From the IMG/VR virus record IMGVR_UViG_3300028025_005718, positions 1 to 29,227 of that record: DNA of 29,227 nt; one strand, 5' to 3'. A program made the position numbers and the translations under genes. The notes under the pieces are model-generated. The model was not told the DNA's origin, searched no databases, and was given only the letters and a program-made list of their open reading frames with translations. This DNA is from a virus. Positions 1 through 6,320 of this stretch are shown piece by piece (position 1 is the first letter of the stretch; every line of letters begins with the position of its first letter).

Positions 1-4
1 ATAA

Positions 5-1123
5 TTAATTCGATAATGGTGCTTTAATTCCTGAATGCGATTCATATCCGACTAACTCGAAGCAATCTGGGCGATATGATAATATTTTATCGTTGAATGT
101 TTTTGGTCCTAATCGTTCTTTAACTAATTCATGTTGATACCAATTACGTTCAGTAATGTTTACTTTAGGTAATGAATATGGTTTACGTAATATTTGCGCT
201 TTAGCTTGATTAATATGATTTGAATATAAATGCACATCACCCAAATTACCAATTAATTCATCAGGTATCATATTTACTTCTTTAGCTAATATTTCAAGCA
301 GTAATGCATATGAGGCGATGTTAAATGGCAATCCTAAAAATGTATCTACACTTCGTTGATTCCACATTAAAGAGATTGCTCTAGTTGGAATGTTTCTTTC
401 ATCACACCATTTCCAATAATCTTCTTCTGATAAGTGAGCAGTTTTAGTAGTTAATCCCTTTTCAATCGCGATATTAATTCGTTCTATTAATCTCAACTCT
501 CTTGTATAAACTTGAAATCCATAATGGCAAGGTGGTAAAACCATTTGGTCTAACTCTGCCACATTCCAAGCGCTTACCATTAATCGTCTGCTATCTAGAT
601 TTGTTTTAAGTGAATGAACTAATTGTAGTATTTGGTCATACCATAATGAACCTTTCTCATTACCATTCATATCCATCCATCCTTGCCATTGTCTCCATTG
701 CTTACCATAGATTGGTCCTAAATCACCAAGTTTATAACCCGTTAAATCAGGAATAAAATGTGGTTTTTTGTTATTACCAAGTTTGATAGCTGAAACGAAT
801 TGTTCTTTTGACATTGGGTCTACACTATGTGTAACACATTGTGCTTCGTATCCTTTATAAGCATCACCATCCCAAATGTGACAGTTGTAATCCAATAGGA
901 ATTTGATGTTAGTATCACCACGTAAAAACCATAGTAATTCGGCTACAATTGATTTCCACGCCATCTTTTTAGTTGTTAGCAATGGAAATCCGTCTGACAT
1001 TTTATGGCGAATCTGACGTCCAAATACTGAAATAGTACCTGTACCTGTTCTATCGGATTTAATTACTCCGTTATCTAAAATGTCTTGTAATAATTCTTGA
1101 TAATGTTTGTCTATGTTATTCAT
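5..1123 (-). CDS. thyA: Thymidylate synthase
   Basis: Makes dTMP from dUMP using methylene-tetrahydrofolate, supplying thymidine for phage DNA. Seen: an N-terminal RTGTGT phosphate-binding loop (residues 24-30), SRR (178-180), the catalytic Cys199 in LPPCHYGF, the QRSVDTFLGLPFNIASYALL block (256-275, Asn268) and the late HLYSNH motif (299-303). At 372 aa it is about 100 residues longer than E. coli ThyA. Extra sequence sits at about 90-130 and between FQVY (203-206) and the QRSVD block, where about 45 residues replace a short turn. The start ATG overlaps the preceding gene's stop by 8 nt (ATGAATAA), so the pair is probably translationally coupled. Last complete gene at the left edge. Identification is certain; the meaning of the insertions is not. 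Confidence 0.97.
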   Translation of the reverse strand: MNNIDKHYQELLQDILDNGVIKSDRTGTGTISVFGRQIRHKMSDGFPLLTTKKMAWKSIVAELLWFLRGDTNIKFLLDYNCHIWDGDAYKGYEAQCVTHSVDPMSKEQFVSAIKLGNNKKPHFIPDLTGYKLGDLGPIYGKQWRQWQGWMDMNGNEKGSLWYDQILQLVHSLKTNLDSRRLMVSAWNVAELDQMVLPPCHYGFQVYTRELRLIERINIAIEKGLTTKTAHLSEEDYWKWCDERNIPTRAISLMWNQRSVDTFLGLPFNIASYALLLEILAKEVNMIPDELIGNLGDVHLYSNHINQAKAQILRKPYSLPKVNITERNWYQHELVKERLGPKTFNDKILSYRPDCFELVGYESHSGIKAPLSN

Positions 1124-1514
1124 TAATATTTAATCTATTTTTATTTTCTCTTTCAAGTTCGAATGAATATTTTTCTCTCATTCCCACTATTCTGTGAAAA
1201 TCTTTATATGCTGTTGGGTGGTAATCTTTTAAATATGATAATCCAATTTCATAATCTGAGATGACATCTTCGTATCTATGTTCTCTAGAATCATATCCTT
1301 CTTCTAATATTTTAATATCAGATTGTAAATTACCAATTACATTTTGTAATGAATCTATTGTACGAGTTTGAATCTCATAATTTTCTCTACTTATTGCAGC
1401 AACCGGTTTATCTTTATTATTCATACTAAATCCTATTGATACTATTGTCACTGCTATAATTCCCACTATTAGTATTGTACCTAATACAATTTTTAATATT
1501 TTGTCTATATCCAT
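1116..1514 (-). CDS. Membrane-anchored coiled-coil protein, unknown function
   Basis: 132 aa. Seen: one N-terminal hydrophobic segment at about residues 8-30 (LGTILIVGIIAVTIVSIGF), then a polar region with heptad-like spacing (IDSLQNVIGNLQSDIKILEE, about 53-72) and a charged C-terminus. This topology, a short N-terminal anchor plus an extra-membrane coiled coil, resembles an inner-membrane spanin, but there is no adjacent outer-membrane partner gene that I can see and no diagnostic motif. Its end overlaps thyA by 8 nt. It could equally be a superinfection-exclusion or membrane-scaffold protein. The gene is probable; the function is unknown. Confidence 0.75.
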   Translation of the reverse strand: MDIDKILKIVLGTILIVGIIAVTIVSIGFSMNNKDKPVAAISRENYEIQTRTIDSLQNVIGNLQSDIKILEEGYDSREHRYEDVISDYEIGLSYLKDYHPTAYKDFHRIVGMREKYSFELERENKNRLNINE

Positions 1515-1527
1515 AACTATTTTTTAT

Positions 1528-1815
1528 TTATCTCCAAACTTGTGAGTATCTACCATGTCTATATACTGTTTTTTGTTTTTTTGCTCTAGGGGGTTTTAAT
1601 GATCGTGTTACTCGATTATCATCTTCGGGTGGTATTCGCCTATAATCTTCTTTAGTATCAAAGGAATAACGTATATCACTGTCGGTAAGCCAAGTTTCAT
1701 ATGAGTGTGTGCTGTCGGAGGGAAAATCGATTAACACGTAGTACCTCTCGTGTTCTACACGTAATATATCACCAACACCTAAATCCGTAACTATGCGTTG
1801 TCCTACTTGATACAT
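1528..1815 (-). CDS. Small hypothetical protein with beta-barrel-like N-terminus
   Basis: 95 aa, not recognised. The first 35 residues (YQVGQRIVTDLGVGDILRV, then YYVLIDF) alternate hydrophobic and polar residues with glycines, as in small SH3/KOW-like barrels. The C-terminal third is strongly basic (PPRAKKQKTVYRHGR), which would suit nucleic-acid contact. It lies 3 nt after the 74-aa gene (stop, then GC, then ATG), inside a string of small genes read toward thyA. Function not assigned. Confidence 0.7.
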   Translation of the reverse strand: MYQVGQRIVTDLGVGDILRVEHERYYVLIDFPSDSTHSYETWLTDSDIRYSFDTKEDYRRIPPEDDNRVTRSLKPPRAKKQKTVYRHGRYSQVWR

Positions 1816-1818
1816 TGC

Positions 1819-2043
1819 TTATGATAATAATTGGTCTAAATCGATATTATATTCATTCATCATTTGAATAAATTTCTCTCTATACTCATATGCTCCTTCA
1901 TTACCACCATGTTTGTATTCTGATCGTAAATGCTGGTCATATTTCCACATCATTAATACTAAATCCAATGACATAATAGCTCTTAAATGTGCTTGTTTAT
2001 CCTCGGGATCGTTTAAATCGTACGTTAGTGTTGCTGTTGCCAT
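1819..2043 (-). CDS. Small conserved-looking phage protein, unknown function
   Basis: 74 aa. Starts MATATLTYDLNDPEDKQAH and ends with a helical stretch (REKFIQMMNEYNIDLDQLLS). The layout of a beta strand, a D-x-x-D-P-E-D acidic turn and two or more helices ending in I-x-L-D-x-L-L is one I associate with short phage proteins of unknown function. The start is preceded by the A-rich leader AATAAAAGTT directly before ATG, a leader type shared with several neighbours. No catalytic motif is visible. Confidence 0.75.
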   Translation of the reverse strand: MATATLTYDLNDPEDKQAHLRAIMSLDLVLMMWKYDQHLRSEYKHGGNEGAYEYREKFIQMMNEYNIDLDQLLS

Positions 2044-2085
2044 AACTTTTATTTTATGCTTAAATGTAATCAGGAAAAGGTCGAA

Positions 2086-2223
2086 TTAACGACCTTGTCC
2101 ACGATATCTTTTAACGTAATTTTTAGATTGTTTTGCAAATGATTGTTTTGTTTTTGAATGACGAAACAATGTTTTCTTTTTGATTTCAATCTTGCGAGAT
2201 TCCGCTGCTTTAGCTTTTGCCAT
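2086..2223 (-). CDS. Very small, highly basic protein (45 aa)
   Basis: Found by reading the 2044-2256 gap. The minus strand has ATG at 2223-2221, 45 sense codons and TAA at 2088-2086. The product is lysine- and arginine-rich: MAKAKAAESRKIEIKKKT at the N-terminus, then LFRHSKTKQSFAKQSKNY, and VKRYRGQGR at the end. Such composition suggests RNA or DNA binding (ribosomal-protein-like or histone-like), but I recognise no family. A TATTTATA-type promoter candidate inside a perfect 22-bp palindrome lies 24 nt upstream, which supports separate expression. There are no internal stops and the leader (TTGTTATAAC before ATG) is AT-rich. Confidence 0.65.
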   Translation of the reverse strand: MAKAKAAESRKIEIKKKTLFRHSKTKQSFAKQSKNYVKRYRGQGR

Positions 2224-2240
2224 GTTATAACAAGTTAAGG

Positions 2241-2262
2241 GTTTAGTATAAATATACTAAAC
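2241..2262 (-). promoter_or_regulatory. Perfect palindrome containing a TATTTATA promoter-like site
   Basis: On the minus strand GTTTAGTATA, TT, TATACTAAAC forms a 22-bp inverted repeat with 10-bp arms. Its centre carries TATTTATA (2247-2254), the motif seen ahead of several other genes here. It overlaps the queE stop codon (2257-2259) and lies 18 nt before the 45-aa gene. There is no U-run after it, so an operator/promoter fits better than a terminator, though an RNA hairpin is also possible. Confidence 0.45.
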
Positions 2263-3030
2263 TTCCCTCTTGTCACCGTATGCAATAATATGATCTCGTC
2301 CTGAAAAATTATATGAATGTGCTGTACAGTAATCTAATACTATTGGGTACATCTTAATTAATTCTTCACGAGTATCACCAGCAGGCATAATCCATGTTTT
2401 ATGTTTTGGTATATTAAAGCGTTTTCTGAAAGCCTCAATCTCATACATTAATTCAGGTGTACCATCCCATACTGGTTTGAAGTGGTAGTTCTTATGGTAT
2501 GCTAATAATTGACGAATTGCATCATATTTTTCTCTATACTTGTTATGTTGATCAATCATTTTCTGATCTACAATTTTACCTTGTGGTGTTTCAACACCAA
2601 TTACTGGAATTGAATTAGAGAATTTTGGTGATAATGAAATAACATCAATACGATGATCAGTAATTAACGGATGAGATCCTTCAGTTTCGATAGTTACAAT
2701 ACCTTTTTTATCATGTAATGCTTTGAATAAATTAATAATTTCATTACACATTTCAGGATGCATTGTTGGTGAACCACCTGTTAACATTAAATGACTAATA
2801 TCCCAATTATCCGAAAAGAATTGCTTAATGTCGTTTAACGTATATTTACCTTTTTCTGGATGGATTGATGTATACCATGAATCACACCACCCACCTTCAC
2901 CAAAATAACATCTATGCGTACATCCTGTTGTACGAACAATGATATGTGGTTTACCAGCTAATGATCCTTCAGTTTGAACGCAACGATATACTTCAATTAC
3001 CGGTTGATTTTTAGTATAATCTAGTGCCAT
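2257..3030 (-). CDS. queE: 7-carboxy-7-deazaguanine synthase (radical SAM), QueE
   Basis: Converts 6-carboxytetrahydropterin to 7-carboxy-7-deazaguanine (CDG), the ring-forming step of 7-deazaguanine synthesis, using an Fe-S cluster and S-adenosylmethionine. Seen in 257 aa: the radical-SAM cysteines Cys37, Cys41 and Cys49 in GCTHRCYFGEGGWCDSWY, TGGSP (85-89), IETEG (114-118), SLSPKFSN (132-139) and a C-terminal FSGRDHIIAYGD. The cysteine spacing is C-x3-C-x7-C, wider than the C-x3-C-x2-C of textbook radical-SAM enzymes. QueE enzymes are known to vary here. The start overlaps the 77-aa gene by 20 nt. It stands with queC, queD and dpdA, so the product probably goes into phage DNA rather than tRNA. 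Confidence 0.93.
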   Translation of the reverse strand: MALDYTKNQPVIEVYRCVQTEGSLAGKPHIIVRTTGCTHRCYFGEGGWCDSWYTSIHPEKGKYTLNDIKQFFSDNWDISHLMLTGGSPTMHPEMCNEIINLFKALHDKKGIVTIETEGSHPLITDHRIDVISLSPKFSNSIPVIGVETPQGKIVDQKMIDQHNKYREKYDAIRQLLAYHKNYHFKPVWDGTPELMYEIEAFRKRFNIPKHKTWIMPAGDTREELIKMYPIVLDYCTAHSYNFSGRDHIIAYGDKREV

Positions 3031-3244
3031 TTTGTTTTTCTTTTAATTTTTGACGTTTAGCTAATTTTTTATCTACAACTACTTCTGCATTAATATCTAC
3101 CTCAACGGTTTTCTTATTTGCATCTCGTACTTTAGTTTTCCATTCGGCTTTAGGAGCAAATGTCCATCCATGTACTTTTACTTTTAGATCAGCATCTGCA
3201 TCTGATACTCTACGGATTTCACCGTCTTTTTTGATACACTTCAT
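3011..3244 (-). CDS. Small basic protein, unknown function, in the deazaguanine cluster
   Basis: 77 aa: MKCIKKDGEIRRVSDADAD, then VHGWTFAPKAEWK, then a lysine-rich tail (KKLAKRQKLKEKQ). The pattern of a short strand, R-V-S-D, a helix and G-W-x-x-x-P-K-x-E-W-K is one I associate with many phage genomes, without known function. The ATG overlaps the TGA of the 46-aa gene upstream as ATGA, and its own end overlaps queE by 20 nt, so it is coupled into the queC-queE mRNA. Whether it takes part in deazaguanine synthesis is not shown. Confidence 0.8.
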   Translation of the reverse strand: MKCIKKDGEIRRVSDADADLKVKVHGWTFAPKAEWKTKVRDANKKTVEVDINAEVVVDKKLAKRQKLKEKQNGTRLY

Positions 3245-3381
3245 ATTTTAAATTTTAATTTGATTAATTGTTGAATATAAGTAAGAAACTGCACATCACC
3301 AGCGAGTACAGACAAAATGTTAGGATGGGCGTCTCCACACCCACCTAACAAATGACTAATAATGTGTCTGATTTCTTCCAT
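3241..3381 (-). CDS. 46-aa protein tightly coupled between queC and the 77-aa gene
   Basis: Found by reading the queC downstream gap. ATG at 3381-3379 shares one base with the queC stop (TAATG), and its TGA at 3243-3241 overlaps the next start as ATGA. The frame is open for 46 codons: MEEIRHIISHLLGGCGD, AHPNILSVLAGDVQFLT, YIQQLIKLKFKI. An exact fit to both neighbours, with the same junction types used at ssb-uvsX (TAATG) and dpdA-queD (ATGA), is hard to explain by chance. The predicted protein is largely helical with one cysteine in a GGCGD turn. No family recognised. A TTTCTTACTTA element lies inside its 3' part. Confidence 0.7.
   Translation of the reverse strand: MEEIRHIISHLLGGCGDAHPNILSVLAGDVQFLTYIQQLIKLKFKI
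3278..3288 (-). promoter_or_regulatory. TTTCTTACTTA, near copy of the gene-end element
   Basis: Minus strand TTTCTTACTTA, one mismatch to TTTCTTAATTA, 33 nt before the 77-aa gene start and inside the 46-aa coding sequence. Weaker than the five exact copies because it is coding. Confidence 0.25.
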
Positions 3382-4244
3382 TATTCGGCGTGCTCAGCTA
3401 ATACTTGTTCAACGTGTGATTTAGCAACTTCCCAACTAACTGGGCCTGTTTCATCAGCATATGCAACCGGATCTTTAAGATTTAATTTAATAAACGCTTC
3501 AATACGCTCTACAGATGATGCTGATTTATAATCAGAATACCATACTCCATCATGTTGGATTGGTTTATAACTTGTATTAGTACGTTTATATATTTCTGGG
3601 AAATTTAAATTTATTAATCCTGAACATTTTAATCCATCTACGATTATATCAAATTTAGTGTTTTCTAAGTATGGAGTATAAACAGATACTAATTCTGAAT
3701 CCCAATTACCAATTTTAAATGCTTCAAAATCAGCATCGCGGAATTCTTGGCGACAATCAGGATAAATAGCATGATCACCAGCATGAATACCCATTGCAAT
3801 TACTACTGGTTGTTTATCTCCTTTAGTTGCAATTGATAATGCTACTGCTTGAATTAATGAAGCAAAAATTTTATTACGATTAGGTACAACAGTTTCTTTC
3901 ATGTTGTCTTGTTCGTAATGTCCTTCAGGTACATCATCCCCCCCTGTAACTAATGATGAATGAAGTAAATTTTGCAATCCATCTAATTTAATAATTTGAA
4001 AGTTTACCTTAGGATAGATTTCACCAAATTCATTAGATTCTGCACCTGCATGATAATTTCGAGCTGGGTTTGAGTTGATATATTCAACTAATGATGCGGC
4101 ACGCTCTAATTCTACTTTGTGTTTTTGACCATAATCAAATCCTAATGCTGTAACTTCATAGCCATTAGCTAATAAATGAAGTAATAATGTTGAGGAGTCC
4201 ATTCCTCCGGATAATGATAAAACTGCTTTTTTTGTACTAGACAT
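3381..4244 (-). CDS. queC: 7-cyano-7-deazaguanine (preQ0) synthase-like, QueC
   Basis: ATP-dependent enzyme family that turns CDG plus ammonia into preQ0 through an amide intermediate (ADG). Seen in 287 aa: PP-loop SGGMDS (12-17), GFDYGQKHKVE (35-45), the VVPNRNKIF block (119-127) and GIHAGDHAIYPDCRQEF (152-168). The region that should carry the four zinc-binding cysteines (E. coli pattern TCY...CGxCxxC) reads TNTSYKPIQHDGVWYSDYKS (222-241) and has none of them; Ser or Tyr stand there. The flanking family pattern (S-Y-K ... S-x-x-x-E-R-I-E-A-F) is kept, so this looks like a variant enzyme, not a broken gene. It may finish at preQ0 or stop at ADG. Stop overlaps the 46-aa gene start. Confidence 0.9.
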   Translation of the reverse strand: MSSTKKAVLSLSGGMDSSTLLLHLLANGYEVTALGFDYGQKHKVELERAASLVEYINSNPARNYHAGAESNEFGEIYPKVNFQIIKLDGLQNLLHSSLVTGGDDVPEGHYEQDNMKETVVPNRNKIFASLIQAVALSIATKGDKQPVVIAMGIHAGDHAIYPDCRQEFRDADFEAFKIGNWDSELVSVYTPYLENTKFDIIVDGLKCSGLINLNFPEIYKRTNTSYKPIQHDGVWYSDYKSASSVERIEAFIKLNLKDPVAYADETGPVSWEVAKSHVEQVLAEHAE

Positions 4245-4278
4245 AAAATTATAAAATATAAGATTGGAACGTATTAAT

Positions 4279-4503
4279 TTATTTAGCGGTTAGTTCCGAT
4301 AACCCCTTTACTACTATACTTGAAAAATCCTCACTATACAGGTGTATCCCGTTTGGATATTTTTCAGTTGGTTCAGTTTTTGAATATGGAATCTTCATTG
4401 CTTTAGCGAAAATATTAACTAATTTACATTCTCGTGGAGTTAATGGTTTAATTCCATGTTTAGTAACATACTGATTAATTGTACTCGTTTTTTGATTTTT
4501 CAT
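4279..4503 (-). CDS. Small hypothetical protein between queD and queC
   Basis: 74 aa, not recognised. The N-terminal half is basic and probably helical (TSTINQYVTKHGIKPLTPRE, then LVNIFAKAMKIPYSK); the C-terminal half holds NGIHLYSEDFSSIVVKGLSE. The short helix-turn-helix-like start could bind nucleic acid, but that is weak. The leader before ATG is AAATAAAAAGTT, the same type as several neighbours. A TTTCTTAATTA element and a TTTACAATGTAAA palindrome fill the 49-nt gap upstream, so this gene may begin its own transcript with queC behind it. Confidence 0.7.
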   Translation of the reverse strand: MKNQKTSTINQYVTKHGIKPLTPRECKLVNIFAKAMKIPYSKTEPTEKYPNGIHLYSEDFSSIVVKGLSELTAK

Positions 4504-4526
4504 AACTTTTTATTTGATTTAAACTG

Positions 4527-4539
4527 TTTACAATGTAAA
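4527..4539 (-). promoter_or_regulatory. Short palindrome TTTACAATGTAAA in the queD-downstream gap
   Basis: Perfect 6-bp arms around one base, 24 nt before the 74-aa gene start. It sits next to the TTTCTTAATTA element and a TATATTTA sequence. It could be an operator half-pair or chance in AT-rich DNA. Confidence 0.25.
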
Positions 4540-4541
4540 TA

Positions 4542-4552
4542 TAATTAAGAAA
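4542..4552 (-). promoter_or_regulatory. TTTCTTAATTA gene-end element (copy 1)
   Basis: Minus strand reads TTTCTTAATTA directly after the queD stop codon, followed by TATTTAC. It is one of five exact 10-mer copies (TTCTTAATTA), all on the minus strand and all at gene ends. Candidate promoter or mRNA-processing signal for the 74-aa gene and queC. Confidence 0.45.
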
Positions 4553-5032
4553 TTAAATAGGCATGTATTCCTCTTCGTATGAAGCTGAATTACGGCCATT
4601 TTCGAATACTTCTACTTTAGCTACTCTAACTCTGTAATGTGTTTCGTCTTGAACGAATTCATTGATCTTTTGAAATAAATACTCAGCAAAACGTTCAGCA
4701 CCAACGTAAGGTAAAATACGTAATTGAATAATTCCATCATCCTCCATTTGTTTAAATTGTTCTAAATATGGATCGTCTTCGGAAATAATTGTAGTATGAT
4801 CTAATAAATAATCGAACCATTGTTTTGGATTCATTCCATCAATATTACCGTTAGCACGTTTCATACCACCGAAATCCCATACCCAATTGCGTTCGTCTAA
4901 ATCTCCTTCAAAATCTACTTTAAAGGATATAGCATATCCATGTAAGAACCTACAGTGGGTTCCTTCTGCTCTCCATTGTCTAAATACAGTAGAGAATCCA
5001 TCAAATAATTTTGATGATTTGAATGTAATCAT
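4553..5032 (-). CDS. queD: 6-carboxytetrahydropterin synthase-like, QueD
   Basis: QueD turns dihydroneopterin triphosphate into 6-carboxytetrahydropterin, the substrate of QueE. Seen in 159 aa: FSTVFRQWRAEGTHCRFLHG (13-32), matching the family's F-x-A-x-H ... C-x-x-L-H-G-H block with nucleophile candidate Cys27; DFGGMK (53-58); LDHT (77-80); GAERFAEY (111-118); and VEVFENGRNSASYE near the end. Usual zinc ligands differ: the first His is Phe17 and HGH is HGY (His31, Tyr33); His26 may substitute. Its ATG overlaps the dpdA stop as ATGA, so the two are translationally coupled. An altered but family-typical T-fold protein; activity on the same substrate is inferred from context. Confidence 0.88.
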   Translation of the reverse strand: MITFKSSKLFDGFSTVFRQWRAEGTHCRFLHGYAISFKVDFEGDLDERNWVWDFGGMKRANGNIDGMNPKQWFDYLLDHTTIISEDDPYLEQFKQMEDDGIIQLRILPYVGAERFAEYLFQKINEFVQDETHYRVRVAKVEVFENGRNSASYEEEYMPI

Positions 5033-5823
5033 GATAAAAGTGTTCTAAAATGTTTAACGTTATATAATACATCAGAAATTTGTTGGTCAGATAACTTCTG
5101 ATCAAAATATGTTTCTAACTTTTCTTTAGGTTTATCAAGTAATACTTTATCTGGGTATTTACCGTGTTTTAAACCATAAATAACTGGATTAGATGTATCG
5201 ATTGTTTTAATGAAATCGTATTCTTTACCTTTATAATTAGAGAATTCATTAGGTAATGTAGCACCTAATAAGTGATGGTGAATCGTTTTATTAAATCCAT
5301 TTAATGATGGTAGCATATTAACAAATTTAATACGTCCAGTCATTAAACTTAATAACTCGTTTTGGTGTTTATATAATTCCTTAAAATAAACTCCAGCATG
5401 ATTTAATGCAATATGTGTATAACCTAACTCAGCAAATTTGCTATATGTAAGCATTGCATCCGATACTGTTTTAGCTTGTACTACTGCCATTAAATTAGTT
5501 GTAGATGGTATTTTATCTACATAATAATCAATCCATTTCTTAGCGTTTTTAACTGTGGTTTGAGGATCATTCCATGCATCAGGAACGATGAATATACTTG
5601 GCTTAATATCATTGATTTTCTCGAGTAAATCTTCGATTGTATGTGATACTCCTTCAAATAAACCATTATCCATGATAATTAAATCACCACGTTCAGATGC
5701 GTTTTTAAAAAATTCATAGTACTGTTTATTTTCTAATAAATGAGGTAAACAATAATGATAGTCATTAAATTTTAATGACTCATTTAATAGATCTAATGGT
5801 ACTTCGTGTGAAATAAGGGCCAT
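5029..5823 (-). CDS. dpdA: DpdA-like transglycosylase for 7-deazaguanine insertion into DNA
   Basis: DpdA proteins are relatives of tRNA-guanine transglycosylase that exchange guanine in DNA for a 7-deazaguanine base. Seen in 264 aa: LIIMDNGLFEG (48-58; Asp52 at the TGT DSGGFQ position), FIVPDAWND (78-86), MAVVQAKTVSDAM (112-124, Gln116), THIALNH (136-142), HHLLGATLPNEFSNY (183-197) and IKTIDTSNPVIYG (205-217, Asp209 at the TGT nucleophile position). It is shorter than bacterial TGT (about 370 aa) and lacks that enzyme's zinc cysteines, as is usual for short phage DpdA proteins. It overlaps queD by ATGA. Substrate DNA rather than tRNA is inferred from size and context. Confidence 0.85.
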   Translation of the reverse strand: MALISHEVPLDLLNESLKFNDYHYCLPHLLENKQYYEFFKNASERGDLIIMDNGLFEGVSHTIEDLLEKINDIKPSIFIVPDAWNDPQTTVKNAKKWIDYYVDKIPSTTNLMAVVQAKTVSDAMLTYSKFAELGYTHIALNHAGVYFKELYKHQNELLSLMTGRIKFVNMLPSLNGFNKTIHHHLLGATLPNEFSNYKGKEYDFIKTIDTSNPVIYGLKHGKYPDKVLLDKPKEKLETYFDQKLSDQQISDVLYNVKHFRTLLS

Positions 5824-5825
5824 AA

Positions 5826-6320
5826 CTATTTATTATATTTTTTTAAGTATTCATAGAATTCTAAAGTAGTACCATCGAATTCTCCTGCTAATTCATTAAT
5901 TAAATCTATACGAGACAACTTATCAGGTCCCAAATGTCTAAAATCTCCTGCTAGTTCATTTACTAATTCTGACCATATTTTTGGTTCTTCTTTATCGAAT
6001 GCGTTCATTAATTTATGATAACGATCGTATTGTTGCTTTTCAATTACTTCTCTACGATTCATCCAAGCTTCATGAGATGGGTATTTAGAACGTTCAGTTT
6101 TTAATCGATCGTCTAATAACCACAACTCATAAAACGCTTGTTGTCTGTAATCAGATATTTCAAAATCTCCGTTTTTAATTCGTGTTTCTAGTGGAGTATA
6201 TTTATGCATTGGTTGACGTATTTTAAAACGTCTCCAATAATAAAATAAGTTAAACTTCGCTGGTTGGAACTTCTGTTCCACTATCGTCTGAATGTTCTTC
6301 GGGTAACGGGATTTTTGCAT
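5826..6320 (-). CDS. Hypothetical protein (164 aa), start uncertain
   Basis: Not recognised. Basic, aromatic N-terminal part (FNLFYYWRRFKIRQPMHKYT), then mostly charged helices (LLDDRLKTERSKYPSHEAWM; VIEKQQYDRYHKLMNAFDKE) and two similar segments LVNELAGDF and LINELAGEF. With ATG at 6320 the gene overlaps the 68-aa gene by 71 nt in another frame. A second ATG at residue 38 (6209, MHKYTPLETRIKNGDF) would remove the overlap and leave 127 aa. The sequence just before Met38 looks protein-like, so I keep the longer form with doubt. It ends 2 nt before the dpdA start and so precedes it on the same mRNA. Confidence 0.65.
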   Translation of the reverse strand: MQKSRYPKNIQTIVEQKFQPAKFNLFYYWRRFKIRQPMHKYTPLETRIKNGDFEISDYRQQAFYELWLLDDRLKTERSKYPSHEAWMNRREVIEKQQYDRYHKLMNAFDKEEPKIWSELVNELAGDFRHLGPDKLSRIDLINELAGEFDGTTLEFYEYLKKYNK

